DNA from: JAVWIF01 sp036639635
GTDB lineage: Bacteria > Bacillota_I > Bacilli_A > Erysipelotrichales > Erysipelotrichaceae
DNA length: 19,241 nucleotides
Direction: 5' to 3'
Assembly: GCA_036639635.1 (NCBI GenBank)
Contig: JAVWIF010000032.1
Coordinates: 1 to 19,241 of the forward strand
This document shows, one piece after another, positions 7,584 to 15,667 of the stretch. The notes under the pieces are model-generated. The model made no database searches. It was not told the DNA's origin and saw only the letters and a program-made list of their open reading frames with translations. A program made the position numbers and the translations under genes. Within the stretch, counting starts at the first letter, position 1; each line of letters opens with the position of its first letter.

Positions 7584-7592
7584 ATTCTATCA
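7584..7592 (-). promoter_or_regulatory. Possible extended -10 promoter of ktrB-ktrA
   Basis: Minus strand TGATAGAAT (7592-7584) matches an extended -10 (TGnTAnAAT). No convincing -35 is seen. The leader to ktrB would be about 60 bases. Confidence 0.3.
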
Positions 7593-7776
7593 CAATCTTC
7601 ATGCTTTCTTAATGCCAGATGTAATACATTTATTTTACACATTTAATTTTATTTTACAACCTGTTTTTAACAAATTCTCAAAGAAAAGGTTTATTACCTA
7701 ATTATTATTTGATTTATCATACCATATTCTTATCAAAAATAGCTATTTTCCTAAAAAATGTTTTTTCTTTAGCATA

Positions 7777-7803
7777 AGAAAAAACGGCACTTTATGTGCC
7801 GTC
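7777..7803 (-). terminator. Intrinsic terminator after the rubrerythrin gene
   Basis: Minus strand stem ACGGCAC / GTGCCGT with loop ATAAA, followed by TTTTTTCTT. It isolates the rubrerythrin transcript from ktrB. Confidence 0.9.
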
Positions 7804-7815
7804 ATCATTGGCTTT

Positions 7816-8352
7816 TTAGTAATTTTCTAAATGTACTTCAAAGTAAGCTTTTGGATGATCACAGACAGGGCAAACTTCTGGAGCAACACTACCTTTGTGT
7901 AAATGTCCACAGTTTAAGCATTCCCATAAAGTTTCTTCGCTTTTTTCAAATACAGAACCATCTTCAATATTGTTTAATAAAGCAACATAGCGTTGTTCAT
8001 GTGTTTTTTCAATTGCTAAAACACCTTCCATAGTATCCGCAATATCATCAAAGCCTTCTTCACGAGCTTCTTTTGCCATACGTGCATACATCTGTGTCCA
8101 TTCAAAGTTTTCACCAGCTGCTGCATCTTTTAAATTTGTAATTGTATCAGGCATTCCATCATGTAATAATTTAAACCATAATTTAGCATGTTCTTTTTCA
8201 TTATTTGCTGTTTGTTCAAAGAAATTACTAATTTGTACATACCCATCTTTTTTAGCTTTACTAGCATAGTATGTGTACTTGTTTCTTGCCATTGATTCTC
8301 CAGCGAATGCTTCGTTTAAGTTTTTTTCTGTTTTTGTTCCTTTTAAATTCAT
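7816..8352 (-). CDS. rbr: Rubrerythrin
   Basis: A 178-residue non-haem iron peroxidase that reduces hydrogen peroxide in the cytosol of anaerobes. Residues about 1-130 are the ferritin-like four-helix bundle with diiron ligands: Glu19, the E-K-E-H pair (Glu52, His55), Glu97 region and E-K-T-H (Glu115, His118). Residues about 142-178 are the rubredoxin-like iron site, Cys145-x2-Cys148 and Cys161-x2-Cys164, which passes electrons to the diiron centre. Length is normal. AAGGAGG precedes the ATG. The gene stands alone between a terminator and a divergent glutamine synthetase gene. The Hrb-type rubredoxin at 18323-18949 is a possible electron donor, by inference. Confidence 0.96.
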   Translation of the reverse strand: MNLKGTKTEKNLNEAFAGESMARNKYTYYASKAKKDGYVQISNFFEQTANNEKEHAKLWFKLLHDGMPDTITNLKDAAAGENFEWTQMYARMAKEAREEGFDDIADTMEGVLAIEKTHEQRYVALLNNIEDGSVFEKSEETLWECLNCGHLHKGSVAPEVCPVCDHPKAYFEVHLENY

Positions 8353-8698
8353 TTTAAATTCCTCCTTGTTTTGTTATCTTTCTGCTTATTTCACCCTATG
8401 TATACTCTATGTTATGCCATCATTTTGTATACCAGAAGTTTTCAATTTAGAAGCGGTTTTAGATAACTTTCTCTACCTCTCTATTGTACTATAATTTGGA
8501 AAAAAATACAGGTTTTTTATTGAATTTTTGAAGTTTATTTAATCTTGTTCTTTTTCATGATTTTTCATATTTACCTCATTTATTTTATATAAATGATAAT
8601 ATTTTTTGCGTTTTATCTAATGAATTCAAAAATAATAGTATTTTTTCTATACTTTTTTAAAAAAAAGAAGTAAACTCTTATTATAGGAGGAATATCAT
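8353..8698. other. Divergent intergenic region rbr / glnN
   Basis: These 346 AT-rich bases hold both promoters and no open frame worth calling. For rbr, minus strand TGGTATACA (8434-8426) is an extended -10 without a clear -35. For the glutamine synthetase, TTCAAA (8625-8630) and TATACT (8648-8653) are 17 bases apart. No convincing PerR box, riboswitch or T-box was found. Confidence 0.4.
8625..8653 (+). promoter_or_regulatory. Possible promoter of the glutamine synthetase gene
   Basis: TTCAAA, 17 bases, then TATACT. The predicted start near 8660 leaves a leader of about 40 bases that contains AGGAGG at 8685-8690. Confidence 0.35.
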
Positions 8699-10792
8699 AT
8701 GCCAAACAAACACCCTTTTGACGATTTTGGAATCAACTTATTTAGTGATAGTGTGATGAAGGAATGCCTTCCCCACCCTATATATATAAAATGGAAAACT
8801 GCAACACGTAAAGAAGACGCCTTGGATCGACCTACTGCTGATGCTATTGCACATGCTATGAAAATATGGGCAATGGAGAAAGGTGCTACTCACTTTACCC
8901 ATTGGTTTCAACCATTAACAGGATCTACTGCTGAAAAACATGATAGTTTTATTGAACCAGGAGACACAAATCAACCCATATCACGTTTCAGTGGAAAATC
9001 CTTAATAAAAGGAGAAGGTGATGCTTCTAGTTTCCCAAGTGGAGGCTTACGTGCAACATTTGAAGCACGCGGATATACTTATTGGGATTGTACTTCGCCT
9101 GCTTTCTTACGTGATAACGTCCTTTGTATTCCAACGATATTTGTATCTTATAACGGAGAAACACTAGACAAAAAAGCTCCTTTGTTAAAATCTAATGAAG
9201 CTATTAGTAAACAAGCAACAAGAATTGTTAATTTGTTTAAAGATAAAGATATTAAACGTGTCAATGCGATGGTTGGTTTAGAACAAGAATATTTCTTAAT
9301 CGATAAAGCTATGTACAAAGAGCGTAAAGACTTAGTACATACGGGACGAACTTTATTTGGATCTATGCCACCAAAAAGCATGGATATACGTGGTCATTAC
9401 TTTGGAAGTATCCCGCAACGTGTCCAATCGTTTATGAAAGATGTTGATGAAGAACTTTGGAAATTAGGAATCTATGTAAAAACAGAACATAATGAAGTAG
9501 CTCCTTGTCAATTTGAACTTGCGCCATTATATATTGATGCCAATGTTGCCGTTGATCAAAACTTAATTATTATGGATGTCTTAAAGAAAAAAGCGGATGC
9601 GCATGAGTTGGCTTGTCTGTTACATGAAAAACCATTTCAAGGTGTGAATGGAAGTGGGAAACATAATAACTGGTCACTTGTTAGTGATGATGGGCAGAAC
9701 CTATTAGAACCAGGCGATCGTCCGCATGAAAATATTCGTTTCTTATTATTTGTCTGTGCTATTATCGAAGCAGTAGACACCTATCCTGAATTATTGAGAA
9801 TGGCTGCTAGTTGCTACGGAAATGATTATCGTTTAGGCGCTGATGAAGCACCACCTGCAGTTGTTTCTATCTGTATGGGAGATGAATTAGAAATCATTTT
9901 TGATAAATTGCGTAAAGGTGACCATGAATTAAAAAACGAAATAGAAACACAGCCTTATGCCATTGCGAACTTATCTTATGTGCCAAAAGATACAAGTGAT
10001 CGTAACCGTACTTCTCCGTTTGCCTTTACTGGAAATAAATTTGAATTTAGAATGGTTGGTAGTAGTCGTAGTGCTTCCACAACAAATATTATCTTAAATA
10101 CAATTGTGGCAGATTCTCTACGTAAAATTGGTGATCAACTACAAAAATTCAAATATATCGATGATATTCGAAAAGCTTCATTAGATATTTGTCATACTAT
10201 TTTGCAACAACACTCTCGTATCTTGTTTTCTGGAGATGGTTATTCTGACAACTGGTTAGAAGAAGCAAATAAAAGAGGCTTACCTAATATCCACCATTAT
10301 ATCGATTCTATTGAATCCTTAGTAGACAAGAAGGCTGTTGAGATGTTCAAGCGTAATGGTGTATATGATAAGCCAGAGTTACAAGCTCGTGTTGATATAT
10401 TAGTTGAAGAATATCGCAAATCCGTTAAAGCCGAAGTCTTAACCCTTTTAGATATGAGTAAAAAGCAAATTTTACCAGCATTAGTAAAAGAATTAAAATT
10501 CTATAGTGATGCCCAAAACTCCTTAGGAAAAGAAAATGCTTATTACCAACGAAAAATCAAACATTTGACCACTTTATTAAATAGTTTTGATGAACAATAC
10601 CATATCTTAAAAACAAAAATGGAAGAGCGTAAGAACTATCCTGATAATATGAAAAAAGCACAGTATTTAAATACTGTAGTAATCCATGAACAAGATAATT
10701 TACGCACGATCATTGATCAAATAGAAGAAGCATTGTCATCTGAAAATTATCCATTCCCTACATATGATGAAATGTTTACATCCGTACAATAA
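8699..10792 (+). CDS. glnN: Glutamine synthetase type III
   Basis: A 697-residue enzyme making glutamine from glutamate, ammonia and ATP. The length (about 700 against about 450 for type I) and N-terminal region with DRPTADAIAHAMKIWA and THFTHWFQPLTG mark the GSIII class, known from Bacteroides and many Firmicutes. Active-site segments are EQEYF (195-199), EHNEVAPCQFE (263-273), NGSGKHNNWS (317-326) and EFRMVGSS (449-456). A charged, probably coiled segment lies at about 600-680. AGGAGG precedes the ATG with normal spacing. The gene is alone between its promoter region and a strong terminator. No nitrogen-control site was recognised. Confidence 0.96.
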   Translation: MPNKHPFDDFGINLFSDSVMKECLPHPIYIKWKTATRKEDALDRPTADAIAHAMKIWAMEKGATHFTHWFQPLTGSTAEKHDSFIEPGDTNQPISRFSGKSLIKGEGDASSFPSGGLRATFEARGYTYWDCTSPAFLRDNVLCIPTIFVSYNGETLDKKAPLLKSNEAISKQATRIVNLFKDKDIKRVNAMVGLEQEYFLIDKAMYKERKDLVHTGRTLFGSMPPKSMDIRGHYFGSIPQRVQSFMKDVDEELWKLGIYVKTEHNEVAPCQFELAPLYIDANVAVDQNLIIMDVLKKKADAHELACLLHEKPFQGVNGSGKHNNWSLVSDDGQNLLEPGDRPHENIRFLLFVCAIIEAVDTYPELLRMAASCYGNDYRLGADEAPPAVVSICMGDELEIIFDKLRKGDHELKNEIETQPYAIANLSYVPKDTSDRNRTSPFAFTGNKFEFRMVGSSRSASTTNIILNTIVADSLRKIGDQLQKFKYIDDIRKASLDICHTILQQHSRILFSGDGYSDNWLEEANKRGLPNIHHYIDSIESLVDKKAVEMFKRNGVYDKPELQARVDILVEEYRKSVKAEVLTLLDMSKKQILPALVKELKFYSDAQNSLGKENAYYQRKIKHLTTLLNSFDEQYHILKTKMEERKNYPDNMKKAQYLNTVVIHEQDNLRTIIDQIEEALSSENYPFPTYDEMFTSVQ

Positions 10793-10819
10793 AAAGAAAC
10801 TACAATGTAGTTTCTTTTT
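10791..10819 (+). terminator. Bidirectional terminator between glnN and the P1 peptidase gene
   Basis: A perfect 13-bp stem (AAAAAGAAACTAC / GTAGTTTCTTTTT) with a three-base loop overlaps the stop codons of both convergent genes. Each strand gives a T-rich tail. Confidence 0.88.
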
Positions 10820-11777
10820 ATATATCGCAGTATGCCTTTAATCCATAAGCCCCTTTTGCTTTTTTAACTGCTCGATTAATGGCTTTAGCCATTATATCAC
10901 TAGCCAGTACTCCAATGGCATCAACATTCGCTTCTACTTCTTGTGTCGATAATACAAAGATAGTATCTCCATCACTCATTGTATGTACTGGATGGATTGC
11001 TCTAGCATATCCATTATGCGCAATACTCGCAATTTTCGTACACTGTGCTTTATCTAATTTTGCATTGGTGACAATACAGCCGATTGTTGTGTTAGTACTG
11101 TTCGGTGTGCTTGCATTATTCATATAAGCGCATAAAACATCTTCAGCCTTTATAATTTTATTATTTTTTTCATCATAAATACCAGCAAGTTGTTCATTAG
11201 TTTGATAGTCAACCACATTTCCACAAGCATTAACTGCAACAATTGCTGCCACTTGTACGTTGCCTACTTCAACTCCAACACTTCCAATTCCACTTTTCAT
11301 AGCATGTTCAAAACCCATAATTTTACCAACACTTGCTCCAGTTCCAGCCCCATAGTTTCCTTCTTGAAAGTTATCGTTTTCGGCATTTACACAAGCTTGG
11401 TAACCCATTGCTTTATCAGGACGAACTTGTGGATTCCCTAGCGATAAATCAAATAAGGAAGCCGCACAAACAATTGGAATATAAGCAACTTTCATATCAA
11501 ATCCACATTTGTGTTCTTCTAAATATTGCATTGCTCCACTTGCCGCATCAAGTCCAAAAGCACTCCCTCCACTTAACATAACAGCATGTATTTTTTGTAC
11601 CATATTTACAGGATTTAGCAAATCAGTTTCTCGCGTAGCAGGTCCTCCACCGCGTACATCCACACCGGCAACCGCTCCTTCTTTACAAAGAATCACACTA
11701 CATCCAGTTCCAGCAATCGCATCTTCACTTTGTCCAACTTGAATTCCTTTGATATCCGTAATTTTTATTTCTTTCAT
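10818..11777 (-). CDS. P1 family (S58, DmpA-like) peptidase
   Basis: A 319-residue protein of the Ntn-hydrolase-like P1 family, whose members include L-aminopeptidase DmpA and beta-peptidyl aminopeptidases. They cut themselves into two chains to expose the nucleophile. Landmarks are VRGGGPATRETDLL (41-54), SGGSAFGLDAASG (69-81), NYGAGTGASVGK (141-152) and NTTIG (229-233). The last is the region where the chain is expected to be cleaved and the new terminal residue to act; here it would be Thr rather than Ser, by inference. The substrate is unknown. AGGTG precedes the ATG. A terminator upstream separates it from the EF-G-like gene. Confidence 0.88.
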   Translation of the reverse strand: MKEIKITDIKGIQVGQSEDAIAGTGCSVILCKEGAVAGVDVRGGGPATRETDLLNPVNMVQKIHAVMLSGGSAFGLDAASGAMQYLEEHKCGFDMKVAYIPIVCAASLFDLSLGNPQVRPDKAMGYQACVNAENDNFQEGNYGAGTGASVGKIMGFEHAMKSGIGSVGVEVGNVQVAAIVAVNACGNVVDYQTNEQLAGIYDEKNNKIIKAEDVLCAYMNNASTPNSTNTTIGCIVTNAKLDKAQCTKIASIAHNGYARAIHPVHTMSDGDTIFVLSTQEVEANVDAIGVLASDIMAKAINRAVKKAKGAYGLKAYCDI

Positions 11778-11796
11778 ATGTTTTCACCTCATGAAT

Positions 11797-11805
11797 ATCA
11801 TAGCA
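11797..11805 (-). promoter_or_regulatory. Possible extended -10 promoter of the P1 peptidase gene
   Basis: Minus strand TGCTATGAT (11805-11797) fits an extended -10. The start would lie just before the AGGTG ribosome site. The -35 is poor. Confidence 0.3.
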
Positions 11806-11821
11806 TACTCATCTTTTAAAC

Positions 11822-11852
11822 AAAAGGTCATAATCGTTAGATCATGACCTTT
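11822..11852 (-). terminator. Probable terminator after the EF-G-like gene
   Basis: Stem AAAGGTCAT / ATGACCTTT with a 12-base loop, followed on the minus strand by TTTTGTTT. It lies seven bases after the EF-G-like stop. Confidence 0.7.
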
Positions 11853-11858
11853 CTTTGC

Positions 11859-13949
11859 TTATTTTTCTTCTTCGCTTTCTTTCTTATGTGCAGCAATAAT
11901 TGGATCAACTAAATTACTAGGAACGAGATCATAGCGTTCAAAGCTCTGCGTATAAGATCCTCTTCCTTGTGTCATTGCTCTTAATTCAATTGGATACTTT
12001 TGTATTTCTGCTAATGGTACTTGGGCACTGATTTCTTGATAACCTTCTTGCATATCCATACCCATAATAGCTCCACGACGTTTATTAAAGTCTCCTATTA
12101 TAGTACCTGTAAATTCATCAGGAACACGTACTATAACATTCATAATAGGTTCTAGCAAGACAGGAGAAGCCTCTGCCATTCCTGCTTTATAAGCCAAGCG
12201 TGCTGCTAATTTAAATGCCATTTCACTAGAGTCTACATCATGGTATTTTCCATCTTTTAATGTTGCTTTTACATTTACTACTCTATAACCCGCTAATACT
12301 CCATGATGCATGCATTCACGTAGACCTGTTTCTACTGCTGGAAAGTATTGACGTGGAACTGCTCCACCAAATACATTCTCTTCAAACACCATGTCTTCAA
12401 CATCACTATTTGGAGCAAATTCAATAAAGACGTGTCCGAACTGTCCATGTCCACCAGATTGCTTTTTATGACGTCCTTCAGCAATGACTGTTTTACGAAT
12501 TGTTTCATGATAAGGTACTTTGGCATCCTCCAAACGCACCTCAACTTTATATTTTGATTTTAGCTTTCCTAAAACGACATCGATATGCTGATCACCAATT
12601 CCATATAAGATTGTTTGTTTGGTTTCAGTGTTATTCTCTAAACGTAGTGTTGAATCTTCTTCACACATTCTAGCAAGTGCATTACTCATTTTATCTTCAT
12701 CATTCTTAGACTTAGGGAAAAGTGCCATTCCTAACATTGGTTGAGAGAAAGGTATTGGATCTATTAAGTAATTCTTTCCTTTTTCACACAACGTATCATT
12801 GGTTTGGGTATATTGCAGTTTCACAACAGCACCAATATCACCTGTAAATAATTTACCAACTGCTGTTTGGTGTTTTCCTTTGATAATAAAGATACTACTG
12901 ATTTTTTCTAGCTTTTCTTTATCAGTATTGAATACTGACGTATCACTGCTTAGGACTCCTGCCAATACTTTTATATAAGAAATACGTCCAACAAAAGGAT
13001 CGACTACCGTCTTAAAGACTTGTGCACATAAACTTTCTTTTTCATTTGTTTCTAAAACAACTTCTTCTTTAGTTGTTGCATCATGAACAACAACACTACC
13101 ACTTTCTCCATACGTTGGGAAGTATTTAATGATTAAGTCCATTAGTCGCTCTATTCCAATCGTATGTGTGGCACTTCCACTAAACACTGGACGAATATCA
13201 CCACTACGAACTCCTAAGCGTACTCCACGTGTTAGTTCAGCTTCACTAAACTCTTCACCACTAAAGAATTTTTCCATCAATTCATCATCACTCATAGCAA
13301 CAGCTTCAGCAATTTGATCTTTATAACCTTTAACAACTTCCACCATATCTTCCGGTATTGGAGAAGCTTCATTAGCATTAGCGAGCTCTCCTTCATAATA
13401 CCAAGCTTTATCTCTTAAAATATTAATTGAACCAATTGTTCTACCATTTTCTAAAATAGGAACTTCAAAAGGAATTACGCACTTACCAAAACTATCACGT
13501 AACGCACTATACGCTTGTTCAAAAGAAGCGTTTTCTTCATCTAGTTTATTAACAAAGAAAATAGTTGGAATATTTCTTTTTTGCGCATGTTCCCATGCTT
13601 TTTGCGTACCTGGTTGTACTGCATCTTTACCATCCACAACAATTAAAGCACTATCTCCTACAGCTAGTCCTGCTTCAAAGCCACGGATAAAATCCATATA
13701 TCCCGGTGTATCGATAAAGTTTATCTTACAATCTTTCCATTCAATCGGAACCATACTTGCATAAATTGAAATACCTCGACGTATTTCTTCAGGATCATAG
13801 TCAATCAAAGAACTTCCTTCACTAGTAACCCCAAAACGTTCACTTGCTTTCGTATAATATAACATGGATTCTAGTACTGCTGTTTTTCCTACACCACTAT
13901 GGCCAAGAACCACAACATTGCGTACCTCATGAGACAAGTAGTCTTTCAT
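11859..13949 (-). CDS. Elongation factor G-like translational GTPase (EF-G paralog)
   Basis: A 696-residue five-domain EF-G-type GTPase. G1 is GHSGVGKT (16-23), G3 is DTPGYMDF (80-87) and G4 is NKLD (134-137). The switch I end reads RRGISI. The usual EF-G has GHIDAGKTT and DTPGHVDF, so the catalytic histidine of the G3 motif is replaced by Tyr84. That substitution and the GHSGVGKT loop fit the separate EF-G-like subfamily (such as mycobacterial FusA2 types), not the main fusA. The C-terminal half keeps domain IV and V features (HKKQSGGHGQFGHVFIEF; PIMNVIVRVPDEFTGTIIGD). Its role is not established; it may act on ribosomes in special conditions. It starts 12 bases after the ankyrin gene, with GGGGTG before the ATG. 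Confidence 0.92.
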   Translation of the reverse strand: MKDYLSHEVRNVVVLGHSGVGKTAVLESMLYYTKASERFGVTSEGSSLIDYDPEEIRRGISIYASMVPIEWKDCKINFIDTPGYMDFIRGFEAGLAVGDSALIVVDGKDAVQPGTQKAWEHAQKRNIPTIFFVNKLDEENASFEQAYSALRDSFGKCVIPFEVPILENGRTIGSINILRDKAWYYEGELANANEASPIPEDMVEVVKGYKDQIAEAVAMSDDELMEKFFSGEEFSEAELTRGVRLGVRSGDIRPVFSGSATHTIGIERLMDLIIKYFPTYGESGSVVVHDATTKEEVVLETNEKESLCAQVFKTVVDPFVGRISYIKVLAGVLSSDTSVFNTDKEKLEKISSIFIIKGKHQTAVGKLFTGDIGAVVKLQYTQTNDTLCEKGKNYLIDPIPFSQPMLGMALFPKSKNDEDKMSNALARMCEEDSTLRLENNTETKQTILYGIGDQHIDVVLGKLKSKYKVEVRLEDAKVPYHETIRKTVIAEGRHKKQSGGHGQFGHVFIEFAPNSDVEDMVFEENVFGGAVPRQYFPAVETGLRECMHHGVLAGYRVVNVKATLKDGKYHDVDSSEMAFKLAARLAYKAGMAEASPVLLEPIMNVIVRVPDEFTGTIIGDFNKRRGAIMGMDMQEGYQEISAQVPLAEIQKYPIELRAMTQGRGSYTQSFERYDLVPSNLVDPIIAAHKKESEEEK

Positions 13950-13961
13950 ATAGAGTCACCC

Positions 13962-14633
13962 CTATTTCAAGATTGGCTTTAATTGCGCCAAACATTCTTC
14001 ACGAACATAATGAATTGCTTTATGTCCTTCTTTATCAATTAAATCTTTATCTGCTCCATTTGCAATCAGTTCTTCAACTAATCCAACATATCCTCCATAA
14101 GCTGCTCTCATCAAACAAGTACAACCATTATTATCACAAGCATTCACATCTGCACCACGTGTAACTAAAGAATGAATGACTTCTTTTTTAAAGGCTACAC
14201 AAGCTTCCATTAAAGCGGTTCTACCTACTTCATCTTGTACATTGATATCTGCACCTGCATCTAACAAAACTTCAACACAACGATCATGCCCTAAAAAAGC
14301 AGCTCTCATAAGTGCATTACGTTCACGATCATCCGTTTTATTCACATTTGCTCCTGCTTCAATCAATTTTTTACAAATTGTTTTATTCCCTTTTTTAGCA
14401 GCTCCCATAATGGCTGTTTTCCCACTATTATCTTCTAGGTTAACATCCGCACCATTATCTAATAACACACGTACAATATCTTTATAATCTCTTTTAGCAG
14501 CTCTCATGAGTCCAGTTCTTCCATCACCATTTTGATAGTTGATATCTACACCTTTTTTAATTTCTGCACAAACTGTCGCAAAATCACCGTTTGCACAAGC
14601 ATCCCAGAATGCTTTGTTGAATTTCTGATCCAT
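13962..14633 (-). CDS. Ankyrin-repeat protein
   Basis: A 223-residue protein made almost wholly of ankyrin repeats. Clear 33-residue units begin at about 38, 71, 105, 138 and 171, each with the G-x-T/N-A/C-L-M-x-A-A and LL-x-x-GAD-V-N pattern. A capping unit lies at 5-35 and a partial one at 204-223. No signal peptide or membrane segment is seen, so a cytosolic protein-binding scaffold is likely; its partner is unknown. The ATG at 14633 is chosen because AAGGAGG lies just before it; a start 54 bases further upstream lacks one. The same 18 bases around the ribosome site and ATG occur before rubrerythrin. It lies 12 bases before the EF-G-like gene, so the two may act together. Confidence 0.9.
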   Translation of the reverse strand: MDQKFNKAFWDACANGDFATVCAEIKKGVDINYQNGDGRTGLMRAAKRDYKDIVRVLLDNGADVNLEDNSGKTAIMGAAKKGNKTICKKLIEAGANVNKTDDRERNALMRAAFLGHDRCVEVLLDAGADINVQDEVGRTALMEACVAFKKEVIHSLVTRGADVNACDNNGCTCLMRAAYGGYVGLVEELIANGADKDLIDKEGHKAIHYVREECLAQLKPILK

Positions 14634-14671
14634 TTTAAATTCCTCCTTATGTGTTTGAATCAAATAAGCAT

Positions 14672-14712
14672 AAAAAAATGGACGCAAAGCAATTTCACTT
14701 TACCTCCATTTT
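14672..14712 (-). terminator. Strong terminator or attenuator between the small ORF and the ankyrin gene
   Basis: Minus strand arms AAAATGGA (14712-14705) and TCCATTTT (14682-14675), then one mismatch, then GTAAAG / CTTTGC with one G-T pair, close on an eight-base loop. A run of seven T follows. The small ORF stop TGA is the first three bases of the loop. Only about 40 bases lie between the hairpin and the ankyrin start codon. Confidence 0.75.
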
Positions 14713-14793
14713 AAAACACAATAAACCCAGTACATTACGAACTGGTACGTCATGGTGCGCTCTGTCTTTTTCGAATGTGATTTTTTTATCCAT
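14695..14793 (-). CDS. Small ORF (32 codons), possible leader peptide
   Basis: An ATG at 14793 opens a 32-residue frame beginning MDKKITFEKDRAHHDVPVRN and ending in a hydrophobic/basic VLGLLCFKMEVK stretch. AAGGAG precedes the ATG by about ten bases. A good promoter lies upstream (14827-14854). The peptide has no run of one amino acid that would mark a classic amino-acid attenuator and I do not recognise it. Its stop codon opens the loop of the terminator before the ankyrin gene, so translation would cover the 5' arm of the hairpin. It could be an independent small protein gene or a leader peptide controlling the operon. The good ribosome site and promoter are the main evidence that it is real. 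Confidence 0.5.
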   Translation of the reverse strand: MDKKITFEKDRAHHDVPVRNVLGLLCFKMEVK

Positions 14794-14826
14794 ATGACTC
14801 ACGCTCCTTGTTCTTAATATAGTTCT

Positions 14827-14854
14827 ATTGTATCTCATTTCACGGAATTTGCAA
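14827..14854 (-). promoter_or_regulatory. Predicted sigma-A promoter of the small ORF / ankyrin / EF-G-like operon
   Basis: Minus strand TTGCAA (14854-14849) and TACAAT (14832-14827) are 16 bases apart. The leader to the small ORF is about 25-30 bases. Confidence 0.6.
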
Positions 14855-14863
14855 GCGTTTTCA
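14850..14863. promoter_or_regulatory. Candidate cre (CcpA-type) operator over the -35 element
   Basis: Minus strand TGAAAACGCTTGCA matches every position of TGWAARCGYTWNCW. It overlaps the -35 hexamer of the operon promoter, where binding of CcpA would be expected to repress. The binding protein is not in this window. Confidence 0.55.
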
Positions 14864-15151
14864 CTTAACTTTCATCTTATTTAATTGCTTATTTTCTAAA
14901 ACTAGAATTCGTATAAATAAATCTCCCAAATATTTTGTATTTTCCATAAATAAAATAAATTTCGAGTATCTCTAATGGTTTGTTTTTTATAAGCTTACCA
15001 TTCAATGTGTAATCATTTCTGAACTTAGAAATGAGTCAGGAAAACAATTTGAACTAAAAATTATCAGAAACATGTATCCCCTGAGTCAAAAAAATTATCG
15101 TAAAATCAATTATCTCACTGACATCAATTTTATTAATATTTTGTGAACACA
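14864..15151. other. AT-rich gap upstream of the MarR gene
   Basis: I recognise no gene here. The stretch contains an 8-bp inverted repeat TCATTTCT / AGAAATGA (15013-15034, six-base loop), a weaker pair AATGGT / ACCATT flanking 14974-15002, and a 56-codon open frame without a start codon (14976-15146, plus strand) that ends close to the MarR promoter. The frame could be a gene remnant, but nothing in it is recognised. Confidence 0.4.
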
Positions 15152-15180
15152 TTGACACTCAGGCTTCTTCGGTATAAAAT
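15152..15180 (+). promoter_or_regulatory. Promoter of the MarR-HAD operon
   Basis: A consensus TTGACA -35 (15152-15157) and TAAAAT -10 (15175-15180) are exactly 17 bases apart. A loose inverted pair TCAAT (15124) / ATTGA (15151) flanks the upstream side. The leader contains AGGAGG at 15202-15207. Confidence 0.65.
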
Positions 15181-15215
15181 ATATAAATTACATATAAAAA
15201 CAGGAGGTATTTATC

Positions 15216-15665
15216 ATGGATGTTCATGCTTATCAAAAGCAAATACATTTACTTTATAAAAAGTCAAATCAAAGTAACTCCTTTTTCTTCCGTCCTCACT
15301 TAAAACAATATCATCTTACTCATGAGGAATTCAAAGTGCTTTCTATAGTTCACAATACAGAAGGTTGTACCATTGGTGAAGTTGCAGAACATTTGCATTT
15401 AGATGCTGCAAATATTTCCACAACTTGTAAAAAGCTTGAGAGTCTCGGATATCTTTCTCAAATACACAATACGTTAGATAAACATATCATAAACTTATCA
15501 TTAAACGAGGCGGGAACCATTTGCGTGAAAGACTGTATTTCTTTCTGCAAATTACATTATGAAAAGCAATGGGCACGTTACAACAAAAAAGACCAAAATG
15601 CAATCTATAATATTCTTAAAAAAATGAATCAACACTTAGAAAAAAATGAAGAAAGGACGTATTAG
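15216..15665 (+). CDS. MarR family transcriptional regulator
   Basis: A 149-residue winged-helix regulator of the MarR family. The helix-turn-helix is at about 45-80 (EGCTIGEVAEHLHLDAANISTT then CKKLESLGYL), followed by a wing near 85-97 and a terminal dimerization helix. The ligand is unknown. Six cysteines or more are scattered through the chain, which leaves thiol sensing possible but unproven. AGGAGG precedes the ATG. Its stop is two bases before the HAD gene, so the two are co-transcribed and probably translationally coupled. It differs clearly from the MarR domain fused to NrdG. Confidence 0.88.
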   Translation: MDVHAYQKQIHLLYKKSNQSNSFFFRPHLKQYHLTHEEFKVLSIVHNTEGCTIGEVAEHLHLDAANISTTCKKLESLGYLSQIHNTLDKHIINLSLNEAGTICVKDCISFCKLHYEKQWARYNKKDQNAIYNILKKMNQHLEKNEERTY

Positions 15666-15667
15666 GT

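Noticed and set aside
7517..7776. A cyclic di-AMP (ydaO-type) riboswitch before ktrB
   Set aside because: The stretch is AT-rich with no GC-rich conserved blocks or terminator-antiterminator pair. Control by cyclic di-AMP could still act on KtrA itself.
8340..8370. An 18-base match between the leaders of rubrerythrin (8351) and the ankyrin gene (14631)
   Set aside because: The match is almost only ribosome site plus ATG with a TTTAAA spacer. It more likely reflects a favoured ribosome site than a shared regulatory repeat.
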